A stretch of DNA of 64,000 nucleotides, taken from positions 204,875-268,874 of the forward strand of contig NZ_BAMX01000014.1 of the NCBI RefSeq assembly GCF_000963965.1, in the 5' to 3' direction. The notes beneath the pieces are model-generated. The model had not been told where the DNA came from. It did not search any database and saw only the letters and a program-made list of their open reading frames with translations. The position numbers were made by a program, and so were the translations under genes. Shown here one piece after another: positions 54,129-62,131 of the stretch. Numbering within the stretch: the first letter of the stretch is position 1; the number at the start of each line of letters is the position of its first letter. Origin of the DNA: Acetobacter orientalis (GTDB taxonomy: Bacteria > Pseudomonadota > Alphaproteobacteria > Acetobacterales > Acetobacteraceae).

Positions 54129-56110
54129 GCTGCACCCCCAATTTCAGAAATGGGTTTGGCACGGCGGGGTGCGCCTACGCGCATGCGCCGGTCAGAAAGG
54201 GATAAAACACCACCAATAGCCATAACCAGAGCGCCAAGCCACATCCATGGTGCCAGCGGGTTATAGTGCAAGCGTAGCACATAGGTGGGGGCGGCGTCTG
54301 TGCCGTGTTTATCGCCCAGCACACCGTATAGGTCTGAGAGCAGGTTGGTGTGAATAGAGACCTCGGTTGTGGTCTGGTTTTGGCTGTTAAAGCTGCGTTT
54401 GGAGGGGTGCATAACGGTAACAAGGGCACCGTTATGGCGTACCTCTATTGTGGCAACCATGGCGGTGTAGTTAGGGCCTGGTGCTTGCTCGACCTTTTGC
54501 AGTGTCCAGTCATACCCGGCCAGGTGCTCTGTGGTGCCCACTGGTACTTCTACAATTTTGTGCTGGGCCTGAGACATGGCGGCAAGCCCCAGCACGGTTA
54601 TGCCAACACCCGCGTGGGCGATAGCCGTGCCAAAAATGGAGCGGGGCAGCATACGGGCGCGCTGCCAGCTACCAGCCAATGGCATACGAAAGAGCTTAAC
54701 CCGCTCGGTAATGTCTGTAACGCTGGCAATAATAATCCAGACGGCAACGCCGCACGACAAAACCGGCAACAGGCCAGAGACCCCATAGGCCGCCACGCCA
54801 AACGCAATAGCGGTAAGAATGGCGGCTAACCACAGGCGCTGGAGCACGGGCCAAAGTTGTGCGCGCTTCCATGGCAGCATGGGGCCAAAGCCCATGAACA
54901 CAAAAAGCGGCAGAGCGAGCGGAATGGTTGTGGCATCAAAAAACGGTTTGCCTACAGAAATGGTGCGGTCAAACAGCAAAGACATAAAAGGTGGGTACAT
55001 GGTGCCAGTGACAACCACCGCGCAGATAGAGCACAGCAGAATGTTGTTGAGCACCAAAGCCCCTTCTCGCGAGATGGGGGCAAAGAGACCGCCGGCAGTA
55101 AGAGAGGGGGCGCGGTAGGCAAATAGCGCCAAAGACCCGCCAATAACCACCGCCAGCAGGCCCAGAATAAAAATACCGCGCGCGGGGTCGTTTGCAAAGG
55201 CATGCACAGAGTTGAGAATGCCAGAGCGCACAAGGAAGGTACCAGAGAGCGAGAACGAGAAGGTGGCAATGGCCAGCAGCACTGTCCAGATTTTAAGCCC
55301 TTCGCGTTTTTCAACCACTATGGCGGAGTGAATGAGGGCCGTGCCCGTAAGCCATGGAATGAGAGAGGCGTTTTCAACGGGGTCCCAAAACCAGTAACCA
55401 CCCCAGCCCAGCACGTAGTAAGACCACCACGACCCAAGTGCGATACCGCAGGTTAAAAAGCACCATGCGGCAACGGCCCACGGGCGTACCCAGCGGCCCC
55501 ATGCGGCATCAACCCGGCCTTCAATAAGGGCGGCAATGGCAAAGGCAAATGGTACGGCAAAGCCCACATACCCGGTGTAGAGAATGGGGGGGTGAAAGGC
55601 CAAGCCGGGGTCTTGTAGCAGAGGGTTCATGCCTTGGCCGTCCATTGGGGCGGGCCAGACACGGGCAAACGGGTCTGATGTGGTGAGGCAGAACAGTTCA
55701 AACCCCGCGGCAACACCGCCTAGCACGGCAATAACGCGGGCGCGTAATGCGGTTGGCAGGTTGCGCCCAAAGGCGGCAACAGCCGCGCCACAAATACCTA
55801 AAATAAGTGCCCAAAGCAGAACCGAGCCTTCATGGTTGCCCCAAACCCCTGTAATTTTATACAAAAGTGGTTTGGAGACAGCACTATTGGCTGCCACGTT
55901 TTGTACCGAAAAATCATCCGTGACGGCAGCGTAAATCAGGCAGGCAAAAGACACGGCAAGCGCAAAGCACTGGCCCAGTGCCAGACCGGGGGCAAGCATC
56001 ATAACCCGCCGGTCGCGCCGGTGTGCGCCAATAAGCGGCAAGATGCCCTGTGCAGCAGCAAGAATACAGGCAAGAGCTAGGGCGTAATGCCCGAGTTCGG
56101 GGCTCAGCAT
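54125..56110 (-). CDS. ccmF: Haem lyase subunit CcmF
   Basis: A 661-residue polytopic membrane protein that joins haem to apocytochrome c. It shows the opening PELGHYALALACILAAAQ, LYKITGVWGNHEGSVLLWALILG near 85 and the WWD haem-handling region LGSWWSYYVLGWGGYWFWDPVENASLIPWL near 228 (in parts). Further marks are SFSLSGTFLVRSGILNSVHAFANDP near 290 and conserved His in loops. The C-terminal periplasmic domain (about 530-640) is present. Full length; stop and start overlap with ccmG. Confidence 0.96.
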   Translation of the reverse strand: MLSPELGHYALALACILAAAQGILPLIGAHRRDRRVMMLAPGLALGQCFALAVSFACLIYAAVTDDFSVQNVAANSAVSKPLLYKITGVWGNHEGSVLLWALILGICGAAVAAFGRNLPTALRARVIAVLGGVAAGFELFCLTTSDPFARVWPAPMDGQGMNPLLQDPGLAFHPPILYTGYVGFAVPFAFAIAALIEGRVDAAWGRWVRPWAVAAWCFLTCGIALGSWWSYYVLGWGGYWFWDPVENASLIPWLTGTALIHSAIVVEKREGLKIWTVLLAIATFSFSLSGTFLVRSGILNSVHAFANDPARGIFILGLLAVVIGGSLALFAYRAPSLTAGGLFAPISREGALVLNNILLCSICAVVVTGTMYPPFMSLLFDRTISVGKPFFDATTIPLALPLFVFMGFGPMLPWKRAQLWPVLQRLWLAAILTAIAFGVAAYGVSGLLPVLSCGVAVWIIIASVTDITERVKLFRMPLAGSWQRARMLPRSIFGTAIAHAGVGITVLGLAAMSQAQHKIVEVPVGTTEHLAGYDWTLQKVEQAPGPNYTAMVATIEVRHNGALVTVMHPSKRSFNSQNQTTTEVSIHTNLLSDLYGVLGDKHGTDAAPTYVLRLHYNPLAPWMWLGALVMAIGGVLSLSDRRMRVGAPRRAKPISEIGGAA

Positions 56111-56170
56111 AACAGGGGGGTGTCTCCCGGGGGCTTTAGGTAACGGTAAGGGCTTGGGGTGCGCTTGGTT

Positions 56171-56701
56171 TTAGGGGGGGGTGGCCGGTGCGGCAGGCGC
56201 GTTCTTTTTTGCGTCTTGCACGGTCATGGTGTTCCAGCTTTCTGCGCTGGGGGGCGGGCCAAAGCGGGGGTCCCATTTGCCAGATTTCTTGAGCGCTTCG
56301 GCTACTTCTTTGGGCATGTAGGTTTCATCATGCTTGGCCAGTACCTCGCTTGCGCTAAAACCATCGGGGCGCATGGTGCCAACGGCTACAACGCTTTGCC
56401 CTTCACGGAACAGGTCTGGCAAAATACCTTCATACCGCACGGTTACGGCGGCTTGGCCGTCTGTTACCTCAAAACGGGCAATGGGGGTTTCACCGTTTTT
56501 TTCGCGCTTGACGGAGCCTGCAACAACCATGCCGCCCAGCCGCACGGTACGGTCTGCTGGTGGGGGCTTGCTGACAACCTGCGAAGGCGTGACAAAAAAC
56601 ACAATATCAGACGAAAACGCCTTGAGCATAAGGGCAGCAGCGGCCCCAAGGCAGGCAACGCAGGCAATTACAAGCCACAGGCGGCGGGTCTTACGGGTCA
56701 T
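56171..56701 (-). CDS. ccmE: Haem chaperone CcmE
   Basis: Periplasmic haem carrier of system I. The 176-residue protein has an N-terminal anchor (LWLVIACVACLGAAAALML), an OB-fold beta-barrel (FFVTPSQVV, VRLGGMVVAGSV, EGILPDLFREGQSVVAVG) and the haem-binding LAKHDETYMPKE with His124 and Tyr128. The C-terminal Ala/Pro tail is flexible. The ATG overlaps the ccmD stop (ATGA); ccmF starts 60 bases after its end. Confidence 0.96.
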   Translation of the reverse strand: MTRKTRRLWLVIACVACLGAAAALMLKAFSSDIVFFVTPSQVVSKPPPADRTVRLGGMVVAGSVKREKNGETPIARFEVTDGQAAVTVRYEGILPDLFREGQSVVAVGTMRPDGFSASEVLAKHDETYMPKEVAEALKKSGKWDPRFGPPPSAESWNTMTVQDAKKNAPAAPATPP

Positions 56702-56859
56702 TGAGAGGTGGGTGCTCCTGAGCGGCGTAAGGCAGAATTTTCTAGGGTGGCCAGCTTGGTGCGGGCGGCTTTAAGGCGTAGTGCGGCACCAATGGCCAAA
56801 ATGCCAGCAAGGCCAGCAAAAAGCCCGTAACTGGCCAGAATATAGGGTAGGTGGGTCAT
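56698..56859 (-). CDS. ccmD: Haem exporter protein CcmD
   Basis: A 53-residue membrane peptide that helps release haem-loaded CcmE. It has a single helix (YILASYGLFAGLAGILAIGAAL, with the family's Y-x-x-A-S-Y-G-x-x) followed by a basic tail (RLKAARTKLATLE). It overlaps both neighbours by 4 bases (ccmC stop and ccmE start). Confidence 0.92.
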   Translation of the reverse strand: MTHLPYILASYGLFAGLAGILAIGAALRLKAARTKLATLENSALRRSGAPTSQ

Positions 56860-57629
56860 GCGTTTTCTCCGCGGCGGCGGGTGCTGGAGAGCAGGCTGCG
56901 CACGCGGCTTTCCATAACGGCGGCCCGCAGGCGAGCAACGACAATGGCGGCAAAGCCAAGCGAAATACCGAGCATAGACAGCCCAAGCGGCCATAGCATG
57001 GAGCTAGACATGGTGGGCGCACCTGTAAGGGTAATGCTGTCTGGCTGGTGCAGGGTGTTCCACCATTGTACGCTAAACTTGATAATGGGCAGGTCTACAG
57101 CGCCGGCTAATGCCAGAATGGCGGCAGCACGGTAGCCGCGCTGCGGGTCATCGAAAGCGCGAATAAGCGCAATATGGCCTAGGTAGAGAAAAAACAGCAC
57201 CAACACAGACGTAAGCCGTGCGTCCCACACCCACCAAGTGCCCCACATGGGTTTACCCCACAGCGAGCCTGTTGCAAGGCACAGGGCCGTAATGCAGGCC
57301 CCAACCGGGCCAATTTCTACGGCGGCAAGGTCTGCCAGGGGGTGGCGCCATACAAGTGAGAGCAGGCCGCATACGGCTAGGGCCGCATAGCCGCTAGAGG
57401 CCAGAATGGCTGCGGGTACATGCACATACATAATGCGCACAGAATCACCCTGTTGCCAGTCTGCCGGGGCGTAAAACAGGCCCCACCCTAAACCGGCGAG
57501 TGTAAAAAACAGCGCGGGCCATGTAAGCCACGGCTGCAAACGGGTACCAAGCCTTAAAAAGCGGCCGGGGTTGGCGTAGCGGTGAAATAAGCTGCCGGTA
57601 CGCGCAACAAAAGACTGTGAGGCGCTCAA
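56856..57629 (-). CDS. ccmC: Haem export protein CcmC
   Basis: A 257-residue membrane protein with about six helices that loads haem onto CcmE. It contains IMYVHVPAAILASSGYAAL near 66 and the WWD domain GSLWGKPMWGTWWVWDARLTSVLVLFFLYLG near 122 (in parts), with conserved His near each. First gene of the operon ccmCDEFGHI. Start is TTG 57629 with no clear ribosome site; no other start codon lies before the first helix. ccmA and ccmB are not here and must be elsewhere. Confidence 0.94.
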   Translation of the reverse strand: MSASQSFVARTGSLFHRYANPGRFLRLGTRLQPWLTWPALFFTLAGLGWGLFYAPADWQQGDSVRIMYVHVPAAILASSGYAALAVCGLLSLVWRHPLADLAAVEIGPVGACITALCLATGSLWGKPMWGTWWVWDARLTSVLVLFFLYLGHIALIRAFDDPQRGYRAAAILALAGAVDLPIIKFSVQWWNTLHQPDSITLTGAPTMSSSMLWPLGLSMLGISLGFAAIVVARLRAAVMESRVRSLLSSTRRRGENA

Positions 57630-57791
57630 GAGTTAGTCCGTTTCGTTTTAACAACCAATAGAACCGCACCATCATCTGCACTGTGGGGGGCGTCAAGATA
57701 TGTGCTCATACTCACCTGTATATCATTCCGGCCCTCTTGACACGAGGTGGTTGTTCATGGGCGTCCTGCCTGCACAACACAACAGGAGAGC

Positions 57792-58088
57792 ATGATGCTG
57801 TTTGCCGTTATTTGTACCGACCGCCCCAACGCGCTTGAAACCCGTAAAGCCACGCGGGAGCAGCATTTGGCCTTTTTGGCGCAATATAAGGCGGCAATCC
57901 AGTTTGCTGGCCCTCAACTAGATGTGAACGGCGCACCCTGTGGCAGCCTTGTGCTGCTAGACGTGCAAGACCGCGCCGCAGCAGAAGGTTTTGCCGCAGC
58001 AGACCCTTACGCACAGGTAGGCCTGTTTGAAAGTGTGGTTATTAGGCCGCTGCGCACGGTTTTCCGTGATGGCGCGTTGGTAGAATAA
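57792..58088 (+). CDS. YCII-domain protein
   Basis: A 98-residue protein of the YCII (DGPF-like) family, small alpha/beta proteins with a conserved His-Asp pair, sometimes enzymatic. It shows MLFAVICTDRPNALETRKATREQHLAFL (in parts; His near 25), GSLVLLDVQDRAAAEGFAAADPYAQVGLFESVVIRPLR with the D-P-Y-x-x-x-G-L/V pattern. AGGAG lies 5 bases before ATG 57792; the next codon is also ATG. It ends 3 bases before the EVE gene, so the two form a unit. Confidence 0.9.
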   Translation: MMLFAVICTDRPNALETRKATREQHLAFLAQYKAAIQFAGPQLDVNGAPCGSLVLLDVQDRAAAEGFAAADPYAQVGLFESVVIRPLRTVFRDGALVE

Positions 58089-58091
58089 GCC

Positions 58092-58511
58092 ATGGCGTAC
58101 TGGCTGGTAAAAAGCGAGCCTGATGCTTTTAGCTGGGATGAGCAGGTGGCCAATGGCGTAGAGCCATGGACAGGCGTGCGTAACCACCAGGCTAAAAAGA
58201 ACCTTGCTGCCATGAAAGTGGGAGACCGGGCGTTTTTCTACCACTCCAACGTACAGCGGGCCATTGTTGGCGTAGTTGAAGTGGTGCGTGAAGGGTACCC
58301 AGACCTAACGGCAGAAAAAGGCCAATGGGTGTGTGTTGATGTAAAAGCGGTAGGCCCTATGCCCCACCCCGTTACATTGGCAGACATTAAACAAACGCCA
58401 GAATTGCAAGAGCTGGCTTTGGTGCGGCAGTCTAGGCTTTCTGTATGCCCTGTGTCTGACGAGCATTGGCAGATTTTATGCTGTATGGGCGGCTGGCAGG
58501 AGCCAGCTTAA
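58092..58511 (+). CDS. EVE-domain protein
   Basis: A 139-residue single-domain EVE protein. The EVE/PUA-related fold binds modified bases or nucleotides. It opens with the hallmark YWLVKSEPDAFSWDEQ, then WTGVRNHQAKKNLAAMKVGDRAFFYHSN near 26 (in parts), and IVGVVEVVREGYPD near 58. Length is usual. It is co-transcribed with the YCII gene (3-base gap) and followed by a strong terminator. The exact ligand is unknown. Confidence 0.93.
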   Translation: MAYWLVKSEPDAFSWDEQVANGVEPWTGVRNHQAKKNLAAMKVGDRAFFYHSNVQRAIVGVVEVVREGYPDLTAEKGQWVCVDVKAVGPMPHPVTLADIKQTPELQELALVRQSRLSVCPVSDEHWQILCCMGGWQEPA

Positions 58512-58528
58512 TAAATAAGCCCATAGCC

Positions 58529-58563
58529 AAAGGGCGTGCCCCGGTTACGGTGGCACGCCCTTT
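58529..58563 (+). terminator. Strong terminator after the YCII-EVE operon
   Basis: AAAGGGCGTGCC (58529-58540) pairs exactly with GGCACGCCCTTT (58552-58563). The hairpin is symmetric enough to act on the convergent gene as well. Confidence 0.85.
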
Positions 58564-58606
58564 GTTCAACCGCGCGGTTTAGCGCAGGTTTGTGTTTAGT
58601 AGCGTG

Positions 58607-58945
58607 TTAGCCTTGTGTGGCCCGTGTCCAGAGTTGCCCTGCACGGTTGCCAGAACGGCAGTAACACAGCACTGGGCCGGGCAGGGTATTCAGGGCTTCC
58701 TGCATTTCAATAACCGCGTCTGAAGACGGGGCTTGGCCTGCTTGCACCGGAATAGAGATAAAAGACAGGCCAACAGCTGCTGCGGCCTCGCCAATTTCTT
58801 GGGCAGTGGGCTGGCCGGGGTCTTCAGCATCTGGTCGGGTGCAAATGATGGTTTTAAACCCGGCCTCTTGAATGGCGGGTACATCATCTAGGCTGATTTG
58901 TGGGCCAACAACAAAATTTTCAGACAGTTTGCGGAAAGTGCTCAT
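58607..58945 (-). CDS. TIGR01244/DUF442 family (dual-specificity-phosphatase-like) protein
   Basis: A 112-residue protein of the TIGR01244 (beta-lactamase-hydrolase-like N-terminal, DUF442) family. It has the phosphatase/sulfurtransferase loop CYCRSGNRAG (Cys-x5-Arg near residue 93). The opening FRKLSENFVVGPQISLDDVPAIQEAGFKTIICTRPD (in parts) is typical. In related proteins (Blh/BigR operons) this domain acts in sulfide/sulfane handling or as a phosphatase. No BigR-like regulator is nearby, so the role here is open. Confidence 0.88.
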   Translation of the reverse strand: MSTFRKLSENFVVGPQISLDDVPAIQEAGFKTIICTRPDAEDPGQPTAQEIGEAAAAVGLSFISIPVQAGQAPSSDAVIEMQEALNTLPGPVLCYCRSGNRAGQLWTRATQG

Positions 58946-58984
58946 GGTAGCAATGCTCCTAAAAAAATAGAACGTGGGCAGAGT

Positions 58985-59689
58985 TTAGCGGTGGATAAAG
59001 TACAGGTCTGAATACAGATTACGCAGAGCAACCTTGTTGGCCATGCACCGGCGGATAAGGTGGGCGCGCAGGTCAAAGGCTGCTTTTTTGACCATGGGGT
59101 CTGATGACTCTGTTTCAAAACCGGGGTAGCGGGCAAGGCAGGTTTTTAGGTCTGGGTTGCTCATATCAACCCCAGCTTTAATTTGCTCCATGGTGGCATC
59201 GTATTTTTCTGTCACCACTGAATCAGGGAACCATTCTGCTAGTGCAGATTGGGTTTGGCCGTTGCGGGTAAGGTAGGTAAAGGCCAGAAAGCCGCTTTCT
59301 GGGGCGGCGTTGCCTACTTTAATGCTCATGCGGCAAGACCGGCGGGAGTAAGGCGGTACGCTTGACTCTGGCATAACGGTGGCATCGTTTACGCTAACAG
59401 GTGGCAGGGTTGCTGGGTCTGCCTTGCCTGTGTCTTGCTGGGTTGCTGCATTTGTGGCGTGGGCGCGCTGCCATGCTTGCACCAGCAGGCCATCATATTT
59501 GGCAGAGTAGCAAAAATCCGGGTCGGTTTTTGCGGCTTCAAGGGCTGCCTGCTCGGCTTTTTTTTCGGGAGATTGCGCGCACGCAGCAACAGCCAGTACG
59601 GCCAAAACACTGCCTGCCCGCATAACGTTGCGCCAGCTAAAGCGGGTGCGCGGTGAAAGGGGGAGGGAAGAGTGCCTCGTGTCTGTCAT
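58985..59689 (-). CDS. Lipoprotein, unknown function
   Basis: A 234-residue lipoprotein. The leader includes basic residues and a hydrophobic stretch ending VAAC (lipobox, Cys near 37), so it has a long n-region. The start at 59689 is supported by AAAGGAG 9 bases upstream; ATG 59623 would give a shorter leader. The mature part has Cys pairs (DPDFCYSAKYDG, RSCRMSIKV, TCLARYPGF, RRCMANKV) that probably form disulfides. No family is recognised. Confidence 0.72.
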   Translation of the reverse strand: MTDTRHSSLPLSPRTRFSWRNVMRAGSVLAVLAVAACAQSPEKKAEQAALEAAKTDPDFCYSAKYDGLLVQAWQRAHATNAATQQDTGKADPATLPPVSVNDATVMPESSVPPYSRRSCRMSIKVGNAAPESGFLAFTYLTRNGQTQSALAEWFPDSVVTEKYDATMEQIKAGVDMSNPDLKTCLARYPGFETESSDPMVKKAAFDLRAHLIRRCMANKVALRNLYSDLYFIHR

Positions 59690-60042
59690 GACTCGACTCC
59701 TTTGCGGCGCGGTGCGCGCGAAAAAAATACTGCCGGTTTCTGTAAAACTTTCAGGCTGTTGTTACAATGCGGGCGTGCGTGTTTGGTTTTGTGTTTGCGC
59801 CAGATGCAATGCAGCTACCAACCTAGTGATGGCAAAACCGGGCAACTTGGCATTGGGCTGCGGGTAATATGGCAACCATACGCAGGGTTGGGCTTTTATT
59901 GTTGCAGCACAAAGCCGGGGCGTTGTGTCGCTTTTGCGGGTGGTATGATAAAATGCAACCACCATAATAAAGTAAGGCCGCGCGCAGGCGCACTTGCACC
60001 ACCGCCGGTAAGGGGGTGCAGCCAGAAGCTGAAAGGGCACAC
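59690..60042. other. Intergenic stretch between divergent genes, no gene seen
   Basis: About 350 bases between the divergent lipoprotein and EcsC-family genes. It presumably holds both promoters. No repeat or RNA gene is evident. Confidence 0.5.
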
Positions 60043-60873
60043 ATGAGCACAAAAGACGCAGCCAGCAACGACGTTGTCTCGCTTACACTCAGCGGGCAGG
60101 ACTTGACCGAGCTTGAAAAAGCGCTTGCTCAGGTAGAGGCTGGAAAAGGGGTACTTGTGCGCTTGGCAGACCTAATGGGCGGTGCTGTTGGGCATGCGGC
60201 CCGTCTTGGCCTGCGTGGCTTGGGTATGGCACCGGGTATGGAGCAAAAACTGCGTGGTTTGGCCGAAACCGCCATTACCCGTGCATTTGATGCTGCTATT
60301 TTGGGTATGCGCCCGGTAGATGAAAACCCAGCGCCCGAAAAAATATGGCGCACCCCAGCACTACAGGCTGCAGTTGCGGTTTCTGGCGCGGTGGGGGGCT
60401 TTACAGGCCTTGCCGGGCTTGGGCCAGATATTGGGTTTACCACCCTTACCATTATGCGTGAAATTGCCCGCATTGCGCGCGAAGAAGGTGAAGACCTGTC
60501 TAACCCCGATGCGCGTATAGCCTGCTTGGAAGTGTTTGCGTTGCGGGCTTTCCCTAACGTGAAACAGGGTGAAGAAAACGAGCTTGGGTATTTTTCTGCC
60601 CGCGCCCTTCTGCGTGGCCGCCCAGTTGTTATGCTTATTTCAGAAGTAGCGTCTCATTACGGGTTGGCTTTGGGGCATAAGGTTTCGCTGCAACTTATGC
60701 CTGTGGCTGGGGCATTGTGTGGGGCATCGCTCAATACCGCGTTTTTAAACCATTACCGGGCCTTGGCGCGGGCGCATTTTACCATTCGTAGGCTTGAGCG
60801 TGAGCACGGCCCAGTTGTGCGCGATACAGCCCTTGCCATGCGTGACCAAGGCAAGGGTGAAGCCAGCTTTTAA
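60043..60873 (+). CDS. EcsC-family protein
   Basis: A 276-residue protein of the EcsC family, named for a gene beside a Bacillus ABC transporter; its biochemical role is not known. Characteristic segments are ALQAAVAVSGAVGGFTGLAGLGPDIGFTTLTIMREIARIAREEGEDL (in parts, residues 100-150), RALLRGRPVVMLISEV near 187 and LPVAGALCGASLNTAFLNHY-like residues near 220. Two amphipathic Gly/Ala-rich stretches may insert in membranes. ATG 60043 follows GAAAGGG. A strong terminator follows. Confidence 0.86.
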   Translation: MSTKDAASNDVVSLTLSGQDLTELEKALAQVEAGKGVLVRLADLMGGAVGHAARLGLRGLGMAPGMEQKLRGLAETAITRAFDAAILGMRPVDENPAPEKIWRTPALQAAVAVSGAVGGFTGLAGLGPDIGFTTLTIMREIARIAREEGEDLSNPDARIACLEVFALRAFPNVKQGEENELGYFSARALLRGRPVVMLISEVASHYGLALGHKVSLQLMPVAGALCGASLNTAFLNHYRALARAHFTIRRLEREHGPVVRDTALAMRDQGKGEASF

Positions 60874-60896
60874 AGTGCCCCTTAAACCCACCAAGC

Positions 60897-60923
60897 AAAA
60901 GGCCCCCAAGCGGGGCCTTTTTT
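60897..60923 (+). terminator. Rho-independent terminator after the EcsC-family gene
   Basis: AAAAGGCCCC (60897-60906) pairs with GGGGCCTTTT (60912-60921) and continues into a T run. Confidence 0.9.
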
Positions 60924-61020
60924 ACGGCCCAACAAAAGTGTGACTTGACCGGCAGTCATAAGGTGCAAAAATAATACATCTTATAGTTAGGCATTTTTGT
61001 CACAAACAAAGGGCGACACA

Positions 61021-62070
61021 ATGCTGCACCGTCTTGGGGTGAGACTGCCGCTTTTTCAGGCTCCTATGGCGGGTGTTTCTACCCCGGCGCTGGCTGCTGC
61101 CGTGTGCCAAGCCGGAGGGCTAGGGGCGTTAGGGCTTGGGGCCGCAACCGTTGCCCAAGCTCAAATGCAAATTGCAGAGCTACAGGCCAAAACTAAAAAA
61201 CCGTTTAACCTCAATTTTTTTGTGCATGCGCCTGCGGTACAAAATACTGCGCTAGAACACGCTTGGTGTAAGGCTTTTGAACCTCTTTTTGCGCAATTTG
61301 GTGCCCACCCCCCTACGCCCTTGCGCGAAATTTATACAAGCCTGCACCAAGATGAGGCCATGCAACGCCTGCTGCTTGCCGTGCGGCCTGCGGTGACCAG
61401 CTTTCATTTTGGGGTACCACCCCAAGCATTAGTGCGTGCCCTTAAAGCGGCGGGGGTGTTTTTGGTGGCAACCGCCACCTGTGTAGAAGAAGCCAAACTG
61501 CTCGAAAAAGCCGGAATGGACGCCCTTATAGCCCAAGGTATAGAAGCCGGTGGCCACCGTGGTATTTTTGAAACAACACAGCCAGATACTGCCCTAAGCA
61601 CAATGGTGCTAACGCAGCTTTTGCACAAAACGTGCCAAATACCCATTATTGCGGCTGGCGGTATAATGACAGGCCACGCTATTGCCGCAGCCCTTAAAGT
61701 GGGGGCAACGGCTGCCCAGTTAGGTACAGCATTTATTGGCTGCCCAGAATCTGCCGCTAATGCAGCTTATCGCACGGCTCTTACCGGGCCGGGTGCCTTT
61801 AAAACAGAAATGGTTACAGCTCTTTCTGGCCGCTTGGCACGTTCTTTGCCTAATAAGTTTACGGCGTTTGCTCAAACGTTGGCAGGCCAAGCATGCCCCG
61901 CATACCCCTTAGCTTACGATATGGCCAAGGCACTAAACACCGCCGCACAAGACCAAGGGGAATACGGCTTTGCCGCCCAATGGGCCGGGCAGGGCGCTCC
62001 CCTAGCCCGAAGCCTACCCGCTGCCAGCCTTATGGCCAGCTTGAAAGCAGAGTTGGAGCAGAAAATTTAG
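61021..62070 (+). CDS. Nitronate monooxygenase family flavoprotein
   Basis: A 349-residue FMN enzyme of the nitronate monooxygenase (2-nitropropane dioxygenase) class, which oxidises nitroalkanes or their nitronates. It shows PLFQAPMAGVSTPALAAAVCQAGGLGALG near residue 12, FNLNFFVHAP near 65, SFHFGVPP near 128, QGIEAGGHRGIF near 178 (the His region), PIIAAGGIMTG near 215 and AAQLGTAFIGCPES near 240. ATG 61021 has AAAGGG 8 bases upstream and is preferred to the TTG at 60997. It is followed by a hairpin beginning at its stop. Confidence 0.93.
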   Translation: MLHRLGVRLPLFQAPMAGVSTPALAAAVCQAGGLGALGLGAATVAQAQMQIAELQAKTKKPFNLNFFVHAPAVQNTALEHAWCKAFEPLFAQFGAHPPTPLREIYTSLHQDEAMQRLLLAVRPAVTSFHFGVPPQALVRALKAAGVFLVATATCVEEAKLLEKAGMDALIAQGIEAGGHRGIFETTQPDTALSTMVLTQLLHKTCQIPIIAAGGIMTGHAIAAALKVGATAAQLGTAFIGCPESAANAAYRTALTGPGAFKTEMVTALSGRLARSLPNKFTAFAQTLAGQACPAYPLAYDMAKALNTAAQDQGEYGFAAQWAGQGAPLARSLPAASLMASLKAELEQKI

Positions 62071-62106
62071 AATGATACTAAGTTAGCTTTCTAAATTAGT
62101 ATCATT
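62071..62106. terminator. Hairpin between convergent genes
   Basis: AATGATACTAA (62071-62081) pairs exactly with TTAGTATCATT (62096-62106). It starts directly after the nitronate monooxygenase stop; T-rich sequence follows. Confidence 0.7.
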
Positions 62107-62131
62107 TTCGCATTTTAAAATCCTGGCAATA

